Below are positions 24,033-33,021 of a stretch of 35,263 nucleotides of DNA, piece after piece (position 1 is the first letter of the stretch; every line of letters starts with the position of its first letter). Both the position numbers and the translations under genes were made by a program. Where the stretch lies: the NCBI GenBank assembly GCA_025774845.1, contig JALGZP010000010.1, positions 46,106 to 81,368 on the forward strand, written 5' to 3'. The notes beneath the pieces were generated by a model. The model was given only the letters and a program-made list of their open reading frames with translations, searched no databases and had not been told where the DNA came from. Source of the stretch: a bacterium. GTDB lineage: Bacteria > Arandabacterota > Arandabacteria > Arandabacterales > Arandabacteraceae.

Positions 24033-25398
24033 CTGCCAGCCTCCTCATAGTGTCATCGCCGGTCTTCCAGATATCCCCGGCGCCGAGTGTTATCACAACA
24101 TCCCCCGGCTCAAGCGAGCCGGCCAGGTGCTCCACGATGGCATCCCTGTCGGGCATGTAGAGCACATGCCTGTGGCCGCTTGTGAGCGCCGCCTTCGCGA
24201 CGGACTCCGCCGTCACCCCGGGAATCGGCTGCTCGCCGGCCGCGTATATCGATGTGACGATGACGGAATCGGCATCATAGAAGCTCCGGCCCAACTTCTC
24301 CCAGAGCGCCTGTGTCCTCGAATAGCGATGCGGTTGGAACACCGCCACTATCCTGCCACCCCACATCGCTTTCACCGTCTCGAGCGTTGCGCTTATCTCC
24401 GTAGGGTGGTGGGCATAGTCGTCGACGAAGACGACCCCGTTGGCTTCACCACGCTTTTCCAGCCTCCTCGAGATACCCGTGAACTGTGACAGTCCCTCGC
24501 TTATAGACGGAAACGGGATATCGAGCTCGAGGCCCACAGCCACGGCCGCCAGAGCGTTTGCTATGTTGTGCTGACCCGGCATCCGGAGCAACACACTCCC
24601 CAGTTTGCTCTGTCTCAGGCTGACGTTGAAAGTGACCTTCTGGCCGTCAAGAGCGACATCGGTAGCCCTCACGTCTGCCTGCTGGGAAAAACCATATGTG
24701 ATTACGCGTCTTATTATCCGCGGTATTATCGCCTGGACGTTCTCCTCGTCCAGGCAAACCACCGCTGCACCATAGAAGGGCACCTTGTTCGCAAACTCGA
24801 CGAACGAGGCCTTTATGGCTTCGATGTCGTTGTAATGATCGAGGTGCTCCTCATCGACCGTTGTTACGACGGCAACGTTCGGCGAGAGTCTCAGGAAGGA
24901 GCCATCGCTCTCGTCGGCCTCGGCGACCAGGTACGGTCCACCGCCGAGTTTGGCGTTCGTACCGAGTGCTTTCAGTCTCCCACCGACTATGATGGTCGGA
25001 TCGAGACCGGCAGCGGCCATAACCAGCCCGACAAGCCATGTCGTAGTTGTCTTGCCGTGAGCACCGCCGACGGCGATTCCCTGTTTCATACGCATGAGTT
25101 CGGCAAGCATCTCCGCTCTCGGTATCACCGGTATCCCGCGCCTGCGCGCTTCCAGCACCTCGACGTTGTCACGCTTTATGGCGGAGGAGTAGACCACCAC
25201 ATCGGCCCCTTCAACCCCGGCAGCGCTGTGCCCTTTGATGACGTTGCCGCCGAGTTCGGTCAGCCGCTGGGTCACGTCGGTCGTCGCAAGATCGGTGCCG
25301 CTGACCTTGTAGCCGAGATTGAGCAGGAGCTCCGCGATTCCACTCATGCCCGTGCCACCGATCCCAACCAGATGAATGTGTTTTACTTTGCCGAACAT
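24025..25398 (-). CDS. murC: UDP-N-acetylmuramate--L-alanine ligase
   Basis: MurC adds the first residue of the stem peptide, L-alanine, to UDP-MurNAc. The 457-residue product has the MurC N-terminal signature HLVGIGGTGMSGIAELLLN, the P-loop AVGGAHGKTTTTWLV, the central EADESDGSFL block, the substrate site (EEHLDHY, IANALAAVAVG), and VFVDDYAHHPTEI and FQPHRYSRTQAL in the C-terminal domain. The ATG at 25398 overlaps the end of murG by 16 nt. It is cytoplasmic. Neighbours murG and murB follow the same pathway. Confidence 0.98.
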   Translation of the reverse strand: MFGKVKHIHLVGIGGTGMSGIAELLLNLGYKVSGTDLATTDVTQRLTELGGNVIKGHSAAGVEGADVVVYSSAIKRDNVEVLEARRRGIPVIPRAEMLAELMRMKQGIAVGGAHGKTTTTWLVGLVMAAAGLDPTIIVGGRLKALGTNAKLGGGPYLVAEADESDGSFLRLSPNVAVVTTVDEEHLDHYNDIEAIKASFVEFANKVPFYGAAVVCLDEENVQAIIPRIIRRVITYGFSQQADVRATDVALDGQKVTFNVSLRQSKLGSVLLRMPGQHNIANALAAVAVGLELDIPFPSISEGLSQFTGISRRLEKRGEANGVVFVDDYAHHPTEISATLETVKAMWGGRIVAVFQPHRYSRTQALWEKLGRSFYDADSVIVTSIYAAGEQPIPGVTAESVAKAALTSGHRHVLYMPDRDAIVEHLAGSLEPGDVVITLGAGDIWKTGDDTMRRLAGD

Positions 25399-26531
25399 AA
25401 CTCAGCCAGCACCGTCGCGAGCTTTGAAAGCCTGCCCTTCCTGAGAGCGAGTTCCAGCACGCGCAAAGAGATATCGCGCGCCGCATCCGGTCTTCCCAGC
25501 TCACGCGAGCTGCCGGACATCGTCGTCATTCTGTCAGTGTCATAGATGATTGAGACTATGGCCTCCGCGAGCCGCTCGCCGCACAGTTCCTCATCCCGGA
25601 TCACAGAGGCCGCTCCGATGCGCTCAAGAAGCTTTGCATTCGCCTCCTGGTGGTCTCCCGCGGCATAGGGATAGGGAATGAGAATCGACGGCAACCCGCA
25701 CGCCGTGACCTCCGCAACCGACCCCGCTCCCGCCCTGCAGACCACGAGATCGCTCGCAGCGTAGGCAGAGCCTATGTCATCGATATAAGGATACACCCTG
25801 CACAACGCACTGATCTTCTGTACGGCCTGCGACACGTACTCATAGTCGGCTTTGCCGGTCTGAGCAACGAATTGCAGGTCATCCCGCCCTTGAAGCGCGG
25901 TGGCCGCCTCAACAAAGGCCTTGTTTATGCTTGAGGCCCCGCGGCTTCCGCCGAAAACGAAAACGGTCTTCCGCGCGGACTCGAGATTGAACATGCTGAT
26001 TCCCTTTTCCCTGGTATTACCGAGAAGGGTCGGTCTCGTCGGTACGCCCGTGACCCTGAGATTCGTGCCCTTGGCGAAGTGGCGGACCGACTCCTGAAAT
26101 CCGAGGGCGACTTCATCGACAAAACGCGCCAGCAACATCGTCGTCCTGCCGGGAACACTGTTGGGCTCGATCAGGAGGATAGGTACGCCGAAAAGCCTGG
26201 CCGCGACCACGAAGGGACCGCTCGCATAACCCCCGGTTCCTATGACGACCGCGGGCCGGTCCGTCATCAGTATAACAAGCGACTGCAGCAGCCCGACAAA
26301 GGCGCATATGAGCGAGAGAGCGGATCCCGCACTCAAACCGGTCGGGAGCGGCCGTGATATGATATGATGCATCCTGTAGCCCAGCCCGGGTACTATGCTT
26401 CCTTCAAGCCCGCGCCGCGTTCCGACAAACGACACCTCGACCTGCTTCCCTGCCCCCACCAGGCTGTTTACGACAGCGACGGCCGGATATATGTGTCCGC
26501 CCGTACCACCACCCGCGATCGCGATTTTCAT
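25383..26531 (-). CDS. murG: UDP-GlcNAc:lipid I GlcNAc transferase MurG
   Basis: MurG turns lipid I into lipid II on the inner face of the membrane. The product has 382 residues from the ATG at 26531. This ATG overlaps the ftsW stop as ATGA and has GGAGGG 11 nt upstream; the ATG at 26549 lacks a site. The N-terminal glycine loop GGGTGGHIYPAV, the second loop FGGSRGASSINKAF, and the donor-binding block CRAGAGSVAEVTACGLPSILIPYPYA are all present. Hydrophobic surface segments around 75-110 would dock to the membrane. Confidence 0.97.
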   Translation of the reverse strand: MKIAIAGGGTGGHIYPAVAVVNSLVGAGKQVEVSFVGTRRGLEGSIVPGLGYRMHHIISRPLPTGLSAGSALSLICAFVGLLQSLVILMTDRPAVVIGTGGYASGPFVVAARLFGVPILLIEPNSVPGRTTMLLARFVDEVALGFQESVRHFAKGTNLRVTGVPTRPTLLGNTREKGISMFNLESARKTVFVFGGSRGASSINKAFVEAATALQGRDDLQFVAQTGKADYEYVSQAVQKISALCRVYPYIDDIGSAYAASDLVVCRAGAGSVAEVTACGLPSILIPYPYAAGDHQEANAKLLERIGAASVIRDEELCGERLAEAIVSIIYDTDRMTTMSGSSRELGRPDAARDISLRVLELALRKGRLSKLATVLAELCSAK

Positions 26532-27667
26532 TTGACGAGGGCCCTCCATCTGGAAGGTTGGAGGTCAATAAAACTCTGTCTCCGCCTCGAGACACCCAGA
26601 AGCATTCCGCATGAGGCGAGCAGTATCATCGATGATGTCCCGCCATAGCTCATGAAAGGCATCGGCAATCCCGCCGTCGGCAGAAGCCCCGTGCACACGC
26701 CTGCGCTTACGCAGAAGTAGGCGGCGATAGCCATGGTGATCCCCGTGGCCATCACCGAAGAGAAAACTGTTTGCGCGCGTCTCGCGGCCTTAAGACCCCG
26801 CCACACAAAGACAAAAAACAAGCCTATGATCCCAAGCATACCCAGCAGACCGATCTCTTCGGCGGTGATCGCAAAGACGAAATCCGTGTGAGCGTCGGGA
26901 ACAAAGAGATACTTCTGGTTACCCATACCCACCCCGACGCCCTTCAGACCACCGGCCCCGATCGCTATCAGCGACTGCCAGAGGTGATAGCCTGCGCCCT
27001 CTGCGGAGGAACTGAGATGTGCATCGATCCTCTCCCAGTTATAGCCCGTGACCCGCATGAACATCAGCATTGCGCCTGCGCAGCCCGCAAGACTGGCGGA
27101 GAGGTGAAGCGGATGGGCGCCACCGGCGAACAGGACAACGAGTCCGATAAGAAGGAGCATCGCGGCCGTGCCGATATTGGGTTCCATGGCGACAAGCAGT
27201 ACGACCAGTCCGATCACAAGGAAAGCCGGCAGGAACCCGTTGGAGAACCGTCTGATGTCATACCGCCTCCTCGAGACGAAATCGGCCAGATAGACCACCA
27301 GCGCGATCTTGGTAACCTCCGACGGCTGAAATGAAAAACCTCCGACCTTCAGCCACCTGCTTGCCCCCCGGACACTGTGACTCAGACTTGTCGGCAGCAA
27401 TGTCAACACCAGGAGGACGATCGAAACGATCATCAACGGCCTGGCAAGTGTTCTGAGTGCGTTCTCCCCAACCCTTGCAAAGAGGAACAACAGGAGGAAC
27501 CCGAATACGATTCTCACCACATGCTTCCGGAGGAAGTAGCTCGGGACCTTTGAGCCGGAGATCTCCGGTGCTATAGTATAGCTTGAGCTGTAGACCATCA
27601 CGAGTCCGACCAGTGTAAGGGCCAATACGGCAAACAAGAGAATCTTGTCCATCCCGGCCTCATCCAT
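26528..27667 (-). CDS. ftsW: septal peptidoglycan glycosyltransferase FtsW (SEDS family)
   Basis: This is a SEDS polymerase for septal glycan strands, working with the FtsI transpeptidase. The 379-residue product has about nine to ten membrane segments. Family blocks seen are GLVMVYSSS, the conserved large loop with GVGVGMGNQKYLFVPDAHTDFVFAITAEEIGLLG (carrying the acidic residues of the active centre), and LPTAGLPMPFMSYGGTSS near the end. The ATG at 27667 overlaps murD by 8 nt; an ATG at 27652 is also possible. Cytoplasmic ends are short. Confidence 0.96.
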   Translation of the reverse strand: MDEAGMDKILLFAVLALTLVGLVMVYSSSYTIAPEISGSKVPSYFLRKHVVRIVFGFLLLFLFARVGENALRTLARPLMIVSIVLLVLTLLPTSLSHSVRGASRWLKVGGFSFQPSEVTKIALVVYLADFVSRRRYDIRRFSNGFLPAFLVIGLVVLLVAMEPNIGTAAMLLLIGLVVLFAGGAHPLHLSASLAGCAGAMLMFMRVTGYNWERIDAHLSSSAEGAGYHLWQSLIAIGAGGLKGVGVGMGNQKYLFVPDAHTDFVFAITAEEIGLLGMLGIIGLFFVFVWRGLKAARRAQTVFSSVMATGITMAIAAYFCVSAGVCTGLLPTAGLPMPFMSYGGTSSMILLASCGMLLGVSRRRQSFIDLQPSRWRALVK

Positions 27668-29078
27668 CTGAAGGCGCCTCGTTTTCCTGTTTGAGTTTCA
27701 TCACTATTTCCTTGAAGACACGGCCCCGGTGTTCGAAGTCATCAAACATGTCGAAGCTGGCACAACCGGGTGAAAGCAGGACCACATCCGAAGGTACGGC
27801 AACACCCAGAGCACCCCGTACGGCCGCCTCGAGATCGCCGGCCAACCTCACCTCGGTCAGGGCCGAGAACGCATCCCGGAGCTTCTCACGCGCCTCGCCG
27901 ATCGCATACACCATCTTGACCTTCTCACCAACCAGCGTTGCTACCTGGCTGAAATCCCCACCCTTGTCCCTCCCACCGGCGATCAGCACCACCGGGGATG
28001 TGACGGCTTTGAGTGCCGTCTCGAGTGAATCCACGTTGGTCGCCTTCGAGTCGTTTATGAAGTCGACCCCGCCTATGGAGCCGGCGAACTCAAGTCTGTG
28101 TTCAAGCCCCTCAAACTCTCTTACGCCCCTGCGTATGACTTCGGGTTCAAGGCCGAGCGCTGTGGCCGCCAGGGAGGCTGCAAGACTATTGGCAAGGTTA
28201 TGCGGGCCTCGAATCCTCAAATCTTGTGTGAGGAAAATCTCTCTCTCTTCACGACCGGCCCTGACAACCACACGCTCGCCCCTTACGAAAGCGCCCTCGT
28301 CGAGCTCCTCCGTGAGACTGAAAAACTGCTTCCTGCAGATTGCATCACGGGACGCTTTCAAAGACTCTTTATCGTCATGGTTTATGATTGCTATGTCGTC
28401 CGCTGTCTGGTTGGCAAACATCTGCGCCTTGGACTCCACGTAGGCTTCATACGAGGGGTACCGGTCAAGATGATCCGGTGTGATGTTGAGAAGCACCGAA
28501 ACCGACGGGCTGAAACTCAGGCACGTATCAAGCTGGAAACTCGAAACCTCTATCACCATCGTCCATTCCGGACCGAGCCCCCGGGCAATGGAAGAGATCG
28601 GGAGTCCGATGTTTCCCCCGACCCGGATCCTGCTGGAGGCACCGCTCAAAATCGTACCCAGGAGGCTCACGGTCGTGCTTTTACCGTTGGTCCCGGTTAC
28701 GGCAACAAACTTCGCATCGCTGAGACACCATGCCAGCTCGACCTCCCCTATCACGGTCTTGCTCTGCCCGCGTGCCCAGCGCACAAGTTCGATCTCGAGC
28801 GGTACCCCCGGGCTCATCACCAGGAGATCGCAGTCACGGGCAAACTCAATCGAGTTCCTGCCCAGCTCGACCTGTACGTCTCGCTTGACCAGCTCGGACA
28901 ATGCAGAGTCCAGATCCTCGACTCTCCTGGTATCCGTAGCCTTTACAGTCGATCCGATATCCCGAAGCACGCCGCACGCCGCCAAACCACTCCTCCCGAG
29001 TCCGACGACAAGTACCTTCATGTCTCTGAGTTCGGTTGCGGTCAGTGCTTTTCGCTTTTCCATGGTTCCAGTTATCAT
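27660..29078 (-). CDS. murD: UDP-N-acetylmuramoylalanine--D-glutamate ligase
   Basis: MurD adds D-glutamate to UDP-MurNAc-L-Ala. The 472-residue product carries VLVVGLGRSGLAACGVLRDIG (nucleotide-sugar domain), P-loop VTGTNGKSTTVSLLG, LNITPDHLDRYPSYEAYVESK, INDSKATNVDS and VLIAGGRDKGGDFS, then LLSPGCASFDMFDDFEHRGRVFKE at the C-terminus, all MurD-specific. The ATG at 29078 overlaps the mraY stop as ATGA. It is cytoplasmic. Order mraY-murD-ftsW-murG is the common dcw order. Confidence 0.98.
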   Translation of the reverse strand: MITGTMEKRKALTATELRDMKVLVVGLGRSGLAACGVLRDIGSTVKATDTRRVEDLDSALSELVKRDVQVELGRNSIEFARDCDLLVMSPGVPLEIELVRWARGQSKTVIGEVELAWCLSDAKFVAVTGTNGKSTTVSLLGTILSGASSRIRVGGNIGLPISSIARGLGPEWTMVIEVSSFQLDTCLSFSPSVSVLLNITPDHLDRYPSYEAYVESKAQMFANQTADDIAIINHDDKESLKASRDAICRKQFFSLTEELDEGAFVRGERVVVRAGREEREIFLTQDLRIRGPHNLANSLAASLAATALGLEPEVIRRGVREFEGLEHRLEFAGSIGGVDFINDSKATNVDSLETALKAVTSPVVLIAGGRDKGGDFSQVATLVGEKVKMVYAIGEAREKLRDAFSALTEVRLAGDLEAAVRGALGVAVPSDVVLLSPGCASFDMFDDFEHRGRVFKEIVMKLKQENEAPSDG

Positions 29079-30160
29079 CTCAGTTTGAGTGTGCTCAGTG
29101 TGAACAGCGCAAGCAGCGCAGAAAGAATCCAGAACCTTACAACGAGCTTGGATTCCGACCAGTTCATCAGCTCGAAATGATGATGAAGCGGTGCCATCTT
29201 GAACACCTTCCTGCCTGTAAGTCTGAATGAGATAACCTGTATGATCACCGAAAGCGCTTCGACGACGAATATCCCGCAGACCATGGCAAGCAGTATCTCC
29301 TTCTTGATCAGGATTGCGACTGTGCCGAGCGCGCCTCCCAGCGCCAGCGAGCCCGTATCGCCCATAAATACACGGGCGGGATGGGCATTGAACCAGAGGA
29401 ACCCCAACGACGCGCCGACAAGCGAACCGCAGAAGATCGTGAGTTCACCCGCCTGTTTGAGATAGAGAATGTTGAGGTAACTCGAGAATGTCGCGTGCCC
29501 TGTCATATAGGTTATCCCGACGAATGCCACACCCGCGAAAACAAACATCCCGACGGCCAGTCCGTCCAGCCCGTCGGCGAGGTTGACGGCATTCGACGCC
29601 CCGGTGATCACGAGGATCACGAGGGGGATATAGAAGATCCCGAGGTCGGGGAAGACGTTCTTGAAAAATGGAACCGTCGTCTTGGTGGCAAGTTCAGGGT
29701 TCTCGGGAAAGGCCACAAGCACGGTTCCGATCGCAAGCCCGAGTAGAGCCTGCCCGGCTACCTTGTACTTGCCGACAAGCCCGGCCGGCTTGCACTTCAC
29801 CACCCTCAGGTAGTCATCCACGAATCCCATCGCACCGAGCCAGCAGGTCGCTACCACACTGATGATGATGTACGGGTTCGTGAGATTCGCCCAGAGCAGT
29901 GTGGGCACGACGACTGCGAGAATGATCATGATACCACCCATCGTCGGTGTCCCCTGCTTCCCTGCATGTCTTTCCGGCGTATGGTTTCGTATGCCGTTGA
30001 GGAACTTGCGGTTGGCCAGCATGCGAATCAGCGCGGGACCGAATACGAAACAGATGAAGAGTGATGTCACGGTCGCATATGCTGTTCTGAAGGTTATGTA
30101 CCTGAAGATATTGAAGGCCGATATATACTCCCTCAGGGGATACAGGAGATGATAGAACAA
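29075..30160 (-). CDS. mraY: phospho-N-acetylmuramoyl-pentapeptide transferase
   Basis: MraY transfers phospho-MurNAc-pentapeptide to undecaprenyl phosphate, forming lipid I. The 361-residue product has about ten membrane helices. Signature blocks are KQGTPTMGGIMII, the aspartate pair in MGFVDDYLRV, the catalytic region NAVNLADGLDGLAVG, FMGDTGSLALGGALG, and the cytoplasmic PLHHHFE histidine loop. Translation begins at TTG (30160), immediately after the murF stop, with a GGGAGGG ribosome binding site 6 nt upstream; no closer ATG exists before the first helix. Confidence 0.97.
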   Translation of the reverse strand: MFYHLLYPLREYISAFNIFRYITFRTAYATVTSLFICFVFGPALIRMLANRKFLNGIRNHTPERHAGKQGTPTMGGIMIILAVVVPTLLWANLTNPYIIISVVATCWLGAMGFVDDYLRVVKCKPAGLVGKYKVAGQALLGLAIGTVLVAFPENPELATKTTVPFFKNVFPDLGIFYIPLVILVITGASNAVNLADGLDGLAVGMFVFAGVAFVGITYMTGHATFSSYLNILYLKQAGELTIFCGSLVGASLGFLWFNAHPARVFMGDTGSLALGGALGTVAILIKKEILLAMVCGIFVVEALSVIIQVISFRLTGRKVFKMAPLHHHFELMNWSESKLVVRFWILSALLALFTLSTLKLR

Positions 30161-30161
30161 A

Positions 30162-31547
30162 TCAGGCCCTCCCCTCTACAGCTTGCCGCTTGAGGAGATC
30201 GCAGATCTCTTCAAGACCCGCCATTCTCGATCCCTTGACCAGAACGGCATCACGCGGTTCGACCAGCTGTGACATCTGCTGCATGGCCTCCGTCTTGTCT
30301 CCAAAGAACACGGCGGCATCAGGGCTCATTCCCGACGCCCTGGCCTCATCCACCGTCACCCGTGTCAAACCGCCTATCCCGATCAGGACGTCAACGCCCG
30401 ATGAGGTGACCCACGCACCGACTTCGCGATGAAGCCGGTCTGCATCTTCTCCCAGCTCGAGCATCTCGCCCATGACAAATACTTTCCTGGCCTCCCCCAT
30501 CGCGGAGAACACGTCGAGAGCGGCCTTCACCGAATCGGGATTGGCGTTGTAGGAGTCGTCTATTATCGTCAGATCGGCCGCCTTCACGACCTTCATCCTG
30601 AGGGGCTCGAAGTCCGCCAGAATACGGCAGGCGTCATCAGGTGAAATGCCGAAGAGACCGGCGGCGGCTATGGCGGCAGTCGCATTGTAGACATTGTGTG
30701 TCCCCGGCGTCTTGAGCCGCATGGCAACCTCGTTGACCGAGAATTCGACACCGCGGCCGTCGACCTGTCTTATGCCGGTTGCACGGAAATCGGCGGCCTC
30801 CTTGATACCAAATGTGACAAGATCGATATCGCTCCCGGCAATGGCCGAAAGCAGCAACGGGTCATCGGCGTTGACTATCCCCGTGCCACCCGGTTCAAGG
30901 CATCTCAGGATGTCCGTCTTCTCCCGCGCAATCTCTTCGACACAGCCGAAGTAACCGATGTGCGCCCTGCCCACATTCGTGATCAGCCCGACAGTGGGAC
31001 GCGCAATCTCACACAGCCTCCTGATCTCGCCCCTGTGGTTACTGCCGATCTCTATTACAAGCACCTGATCGGTTTCATCCAGCCCAAGAAGCGAAAGTGG
31101 GACACCTATGTGATTATTGAAGTTGCCGGGGCTCTTGTGGACCCGCATCCTGCTTGCGAGCAACATCGCCAGCATGTCCTTCGTGGTGGTCTTACCGTTC
31201 GAACCGCTTATGGTGACAACGGGCAGGTCAAGCCTGCTTCGTACATACGAGGCTAAGGCCTGGAGTGCGCCAAGCGGAGATTCGACGACGATCTGTATGA
31301 AATCCTCGCCGGTCCCCTCAACCGGGCGTGAAACCACAGCTGCGACCGCGCCCCGGGTGCGGGCTTCATTTACGAAGGTGTGCCCGTCCCGCATCTCGCT
31401 CTCGAGTGCAAAGAAGATCTCACCGGGCTTGAGCCGGCGCGTGTCGAACGAATAGCCGGTCACCATGAGATCCGCCGGTAGTGCCCCACCGGGGATGACC
31501 CGGGCGCCTGTGACCTTCTGGATTTCGTCGATGCTAAGCTTTGGCAT
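30162..31547 (-). CDS. murF: UDP-MurNAc-tripeptide--D-Ala-D-Ala ligase
   Basis: MurF completes the stem peptide by adding D-Ala-D-Ala. The product has 461 residues from the ATG at 31547. GGAG lies 10 nt upstream, and the frame overlaps murE by 14 nt. A TTG at 31562 would add only five residues. MurF marks are GYSFDTRRLKPGEIFFAL, P-loop ISGSNGKTTTKDML, SPGNFNNHIGVPLSLL, EIGSNHRGEI, IDDSYNANPDSV and VFVMGEMLELGEDA, and VLVKGSRMAGLE at the end. No ddl gene for D-Ala-D-Ala lies in this cluster. Confidence 0.97.
   Translation of the reverse strand: MPKLSIDEIQKVTGARVIPGGALPADLMVTGYSFDTRRLKPGEIFFALESEMRDGHTFVNEARTRGAVAAVVSRPVEGTGEDFIQIVVESPLGALQALASYVRSRLDLPVVTISGSNGKTTTKDMLAMLLASRMRVHKSPGNFNNHIGVPLSLLGLDETDQVLVIEIGSNHRGEIRRLCEIARPTVGLITNVGRAHIGYFGCVEEIAREKTDILRCLEPGGTGIVNADDPLLLSAIAGSDIDLVTFGIKEAADFRATGIRQVDGRGVEFSVNEVAMRLKTPGTHNVYNATAAIAAAGLFGISPDDACRILADFEPLRMKVVKAADLTIIDDSYNANPDSVKAALDVFSAMGEARKVFVMGEMLELGEDADRLHREVGAWVTSSGVDVLIGIGGLTRVTVDEARASGMSPDAAVFFGDKTEAMQQMSQLVEPRDAVLVKGSRMAGLEEICDLLKRQAVEGRA
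30167..30173 (-). promoter_or_regulatory. ribosome binding site fixing the TTG start of mraY
   Basis: GGGAGGG lies 6 nt before the TTG at 30160 and overlaps the last codons of murF. It supports TTG as the real start codon of mraY. Confidence 0.6.
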
Positions 31548-33021
31548 TGGCAACAGCTCCAAATGCTTTTCTTACAACCTGCCTGTCATCAAAATCTATT
31601 TTCGTCGTTCCGATTATCTGGTAATCCTCATGGCCTTTGCCCGCGATCACGATGATGTCACCCTCCGTGCTGCGGGCCACGGCGCGGTGAATGGCCTCAC
31701 CCCTGTCGGGTACGACTTCATGGTCTGCCTTGTCGGGGATTCCTTTCACGATTTGATCGATTATCTTGAGCGGGTCTTCGGTTCGCGGATTGTCGGAGGT
31801 TACGATTGTAAGATCTGCTATCCGGCCGGCTATCTCCCCCATCTCGGGTCGCTTGCCCGCATCTCTGTCCCCACCGCAGCCGAACACACAGATGATCCTG
31901 CCGGTGCACATCTGCCTGACATCTTCAAGCATCCGCTCCAGGGCATCCGGGGTGTGGGCGTAGTCCACAATCGCCCACCTACCCGGACCTGCGATAACCT
32001 CCATCCGGCCGGGGACCGACTTGATTTCCGCGATACCTGCCGAGATAGCATCTTCACCGATATCGAGTGCACACGACACCGCGAAGGCAGCGAGCGCGTT
32101 TTCAGCATTCGACCGTCCGATCAGGGCGGTCTCCATTTCGGCCGTCACACCCTCATGTTTCACTCTGAGCTTCGAGCGTTCCCAGCCGAATTCGATGACA
32201 TCCCCTCTTACGTCGGCATCCCCTCCCAGGCAGTAGGTCAGGCACGGAAGCGAGGTGCTGCTCGCGATCTGCCGCCCCACTGCATCGCCTATGTTGGCGA
32301 CCGCCTGCCGGCGGTCACCGAAGTGATGTCCCCCATCATCGATACCCATCAGCTTCATCTTGGTGGCCATGTAATCCTCAAAGCCGTCGTGGAAGTCCAG
32401 ATGGTCCCTCGTTAGATTCGTGAACGCCACAACGTTGAAGTCGACCTGGTCCACACGTCCCTGTGCTATGGCGTGTGAGGAAACCTCCATCACGCAGAAC
32501 TTGATACCGCGGTCGACCATCAATCCCATGTACTTGTGGATCTCCGGCGAACCCGGTGTGGTGAACGCGTCCTTTGTCACCGAGCGTCCTATCCAGTGAC
32601 CGAGCGTCCCCATGATTCCGACCGGCTGCCCCCAGGCCTCCAGGATCGACCGCAGGTAATGAACGGTGGTTGTCTTTCCGTTGGTACCCGTCACGCCTAT
32701 GACTATGAGGTGCTTTGACGGGTCACCGAAGAACCGGGAGGCGACGTTCGCAAGCGCCTTCCGCGCGTCCCTCACTATCACCTGGGTGACCGGTCCGGCC
32801 GTCTCGAGCGGTCTCTCGCAAAGCAGGACCGACGCTCCGCGCTCGATGGCGTCGCCGGCAAAGGAGTGTCCGTCGACCCGCCCCCCCCTGATACAGGCGA
32901 AGAGGCTGTTCTTGCCGACTGCTCTTGAGTCCGATGTCACATCGGAGACAACGACATCGGTACTGCCTGCGACATCGACGGTCTCAAGCGTGTCGATTAT
33001 CGCGCTCAGGTTAATTTTCAT
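31534..33021 (-). CDS. murE: UDP-MurNAc-L-Ala-D-Glu--meso-diaminopimelate ligase
   Basis: The 495-residue product has the MurE layout: SDSRAVGKNSLFACIRG, P-loop GVTGTNGKTTTVHYL at 109-123, EVSSHAIAQGRVDQVDF, FTNLTRDHLDFHDGFEDYMATK, IGRSNAENALAAFA, VDYAHTPDALERML and FGCGGDRDAGKRPEMG. The motif DNPRTEDP at 410-417 is the one used for meso-diaminopimelate; lysine-type enzymes differ there. This predicts a Gram-negative type peptidoglycan. The ATG at 33021 overlaps the ftsI stop as ATGA. Confidence 0.97.
   Translation of the reverse strand: MKINLSAIIDTLETVDVAGSTDVVVSDVTSDSRAVGKNSLFACIRGGRVDGHSFAGDAIERGASVLLCERPLETAGPVTQVIVRDARKALANVASRFFGDPSKHLIVIGVTGTNGKTTTVHYLRSILEAWGQPVGIMGTLGHWIGRSVTKDAFTTPGSPEIHKYMGLMVDRGIKFCVMEVSSHAIAQGRVDQVDFNVVAFTNLTRDHLDFHDGFEDYMATKMKLMGIDDGGHHFGDRRQAVANIGDAVGRQIASSTSLPCLTYCLGGDADVRGDVIEFGWERSKLRVKHEGVTAEMETALIGRSNAENALAAFAVSCALDIGEDAISAGIAEIKSVPGRMEVIAGPGRWAIVDYAHTPDALERMLEDVRQMCTGRIICVFGCGGDRDAGKRPEMGEIAGRIADLTIVTSDNPRTEDPLKIIDQIVKGIPDKADHEVVPDRGEAIHRAVARSTEGDIIVIAGKGHEDYQIIGTTKIDFDDRQVVRKAFGAVANAKA

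Noticed and set aside
24568-25545. A 325-codon plus-strand open frame opposite murC
   Set aside because: Antisense shadow of murC, with low-complexity composition and no recognisable domain or ribosome binding site.
28098-29180. A 360-codon plus-strand open frame opposite murD and mraY
   Set aside because: It lies fully antisense to conserved genes, has no family resemblance and reads as a shadow of their codon pattern.
31465-32415. A 316-codon plus-strand open frame opposite murF and murE
   Set aside because: Shadow frame of two well-conserved ligases.
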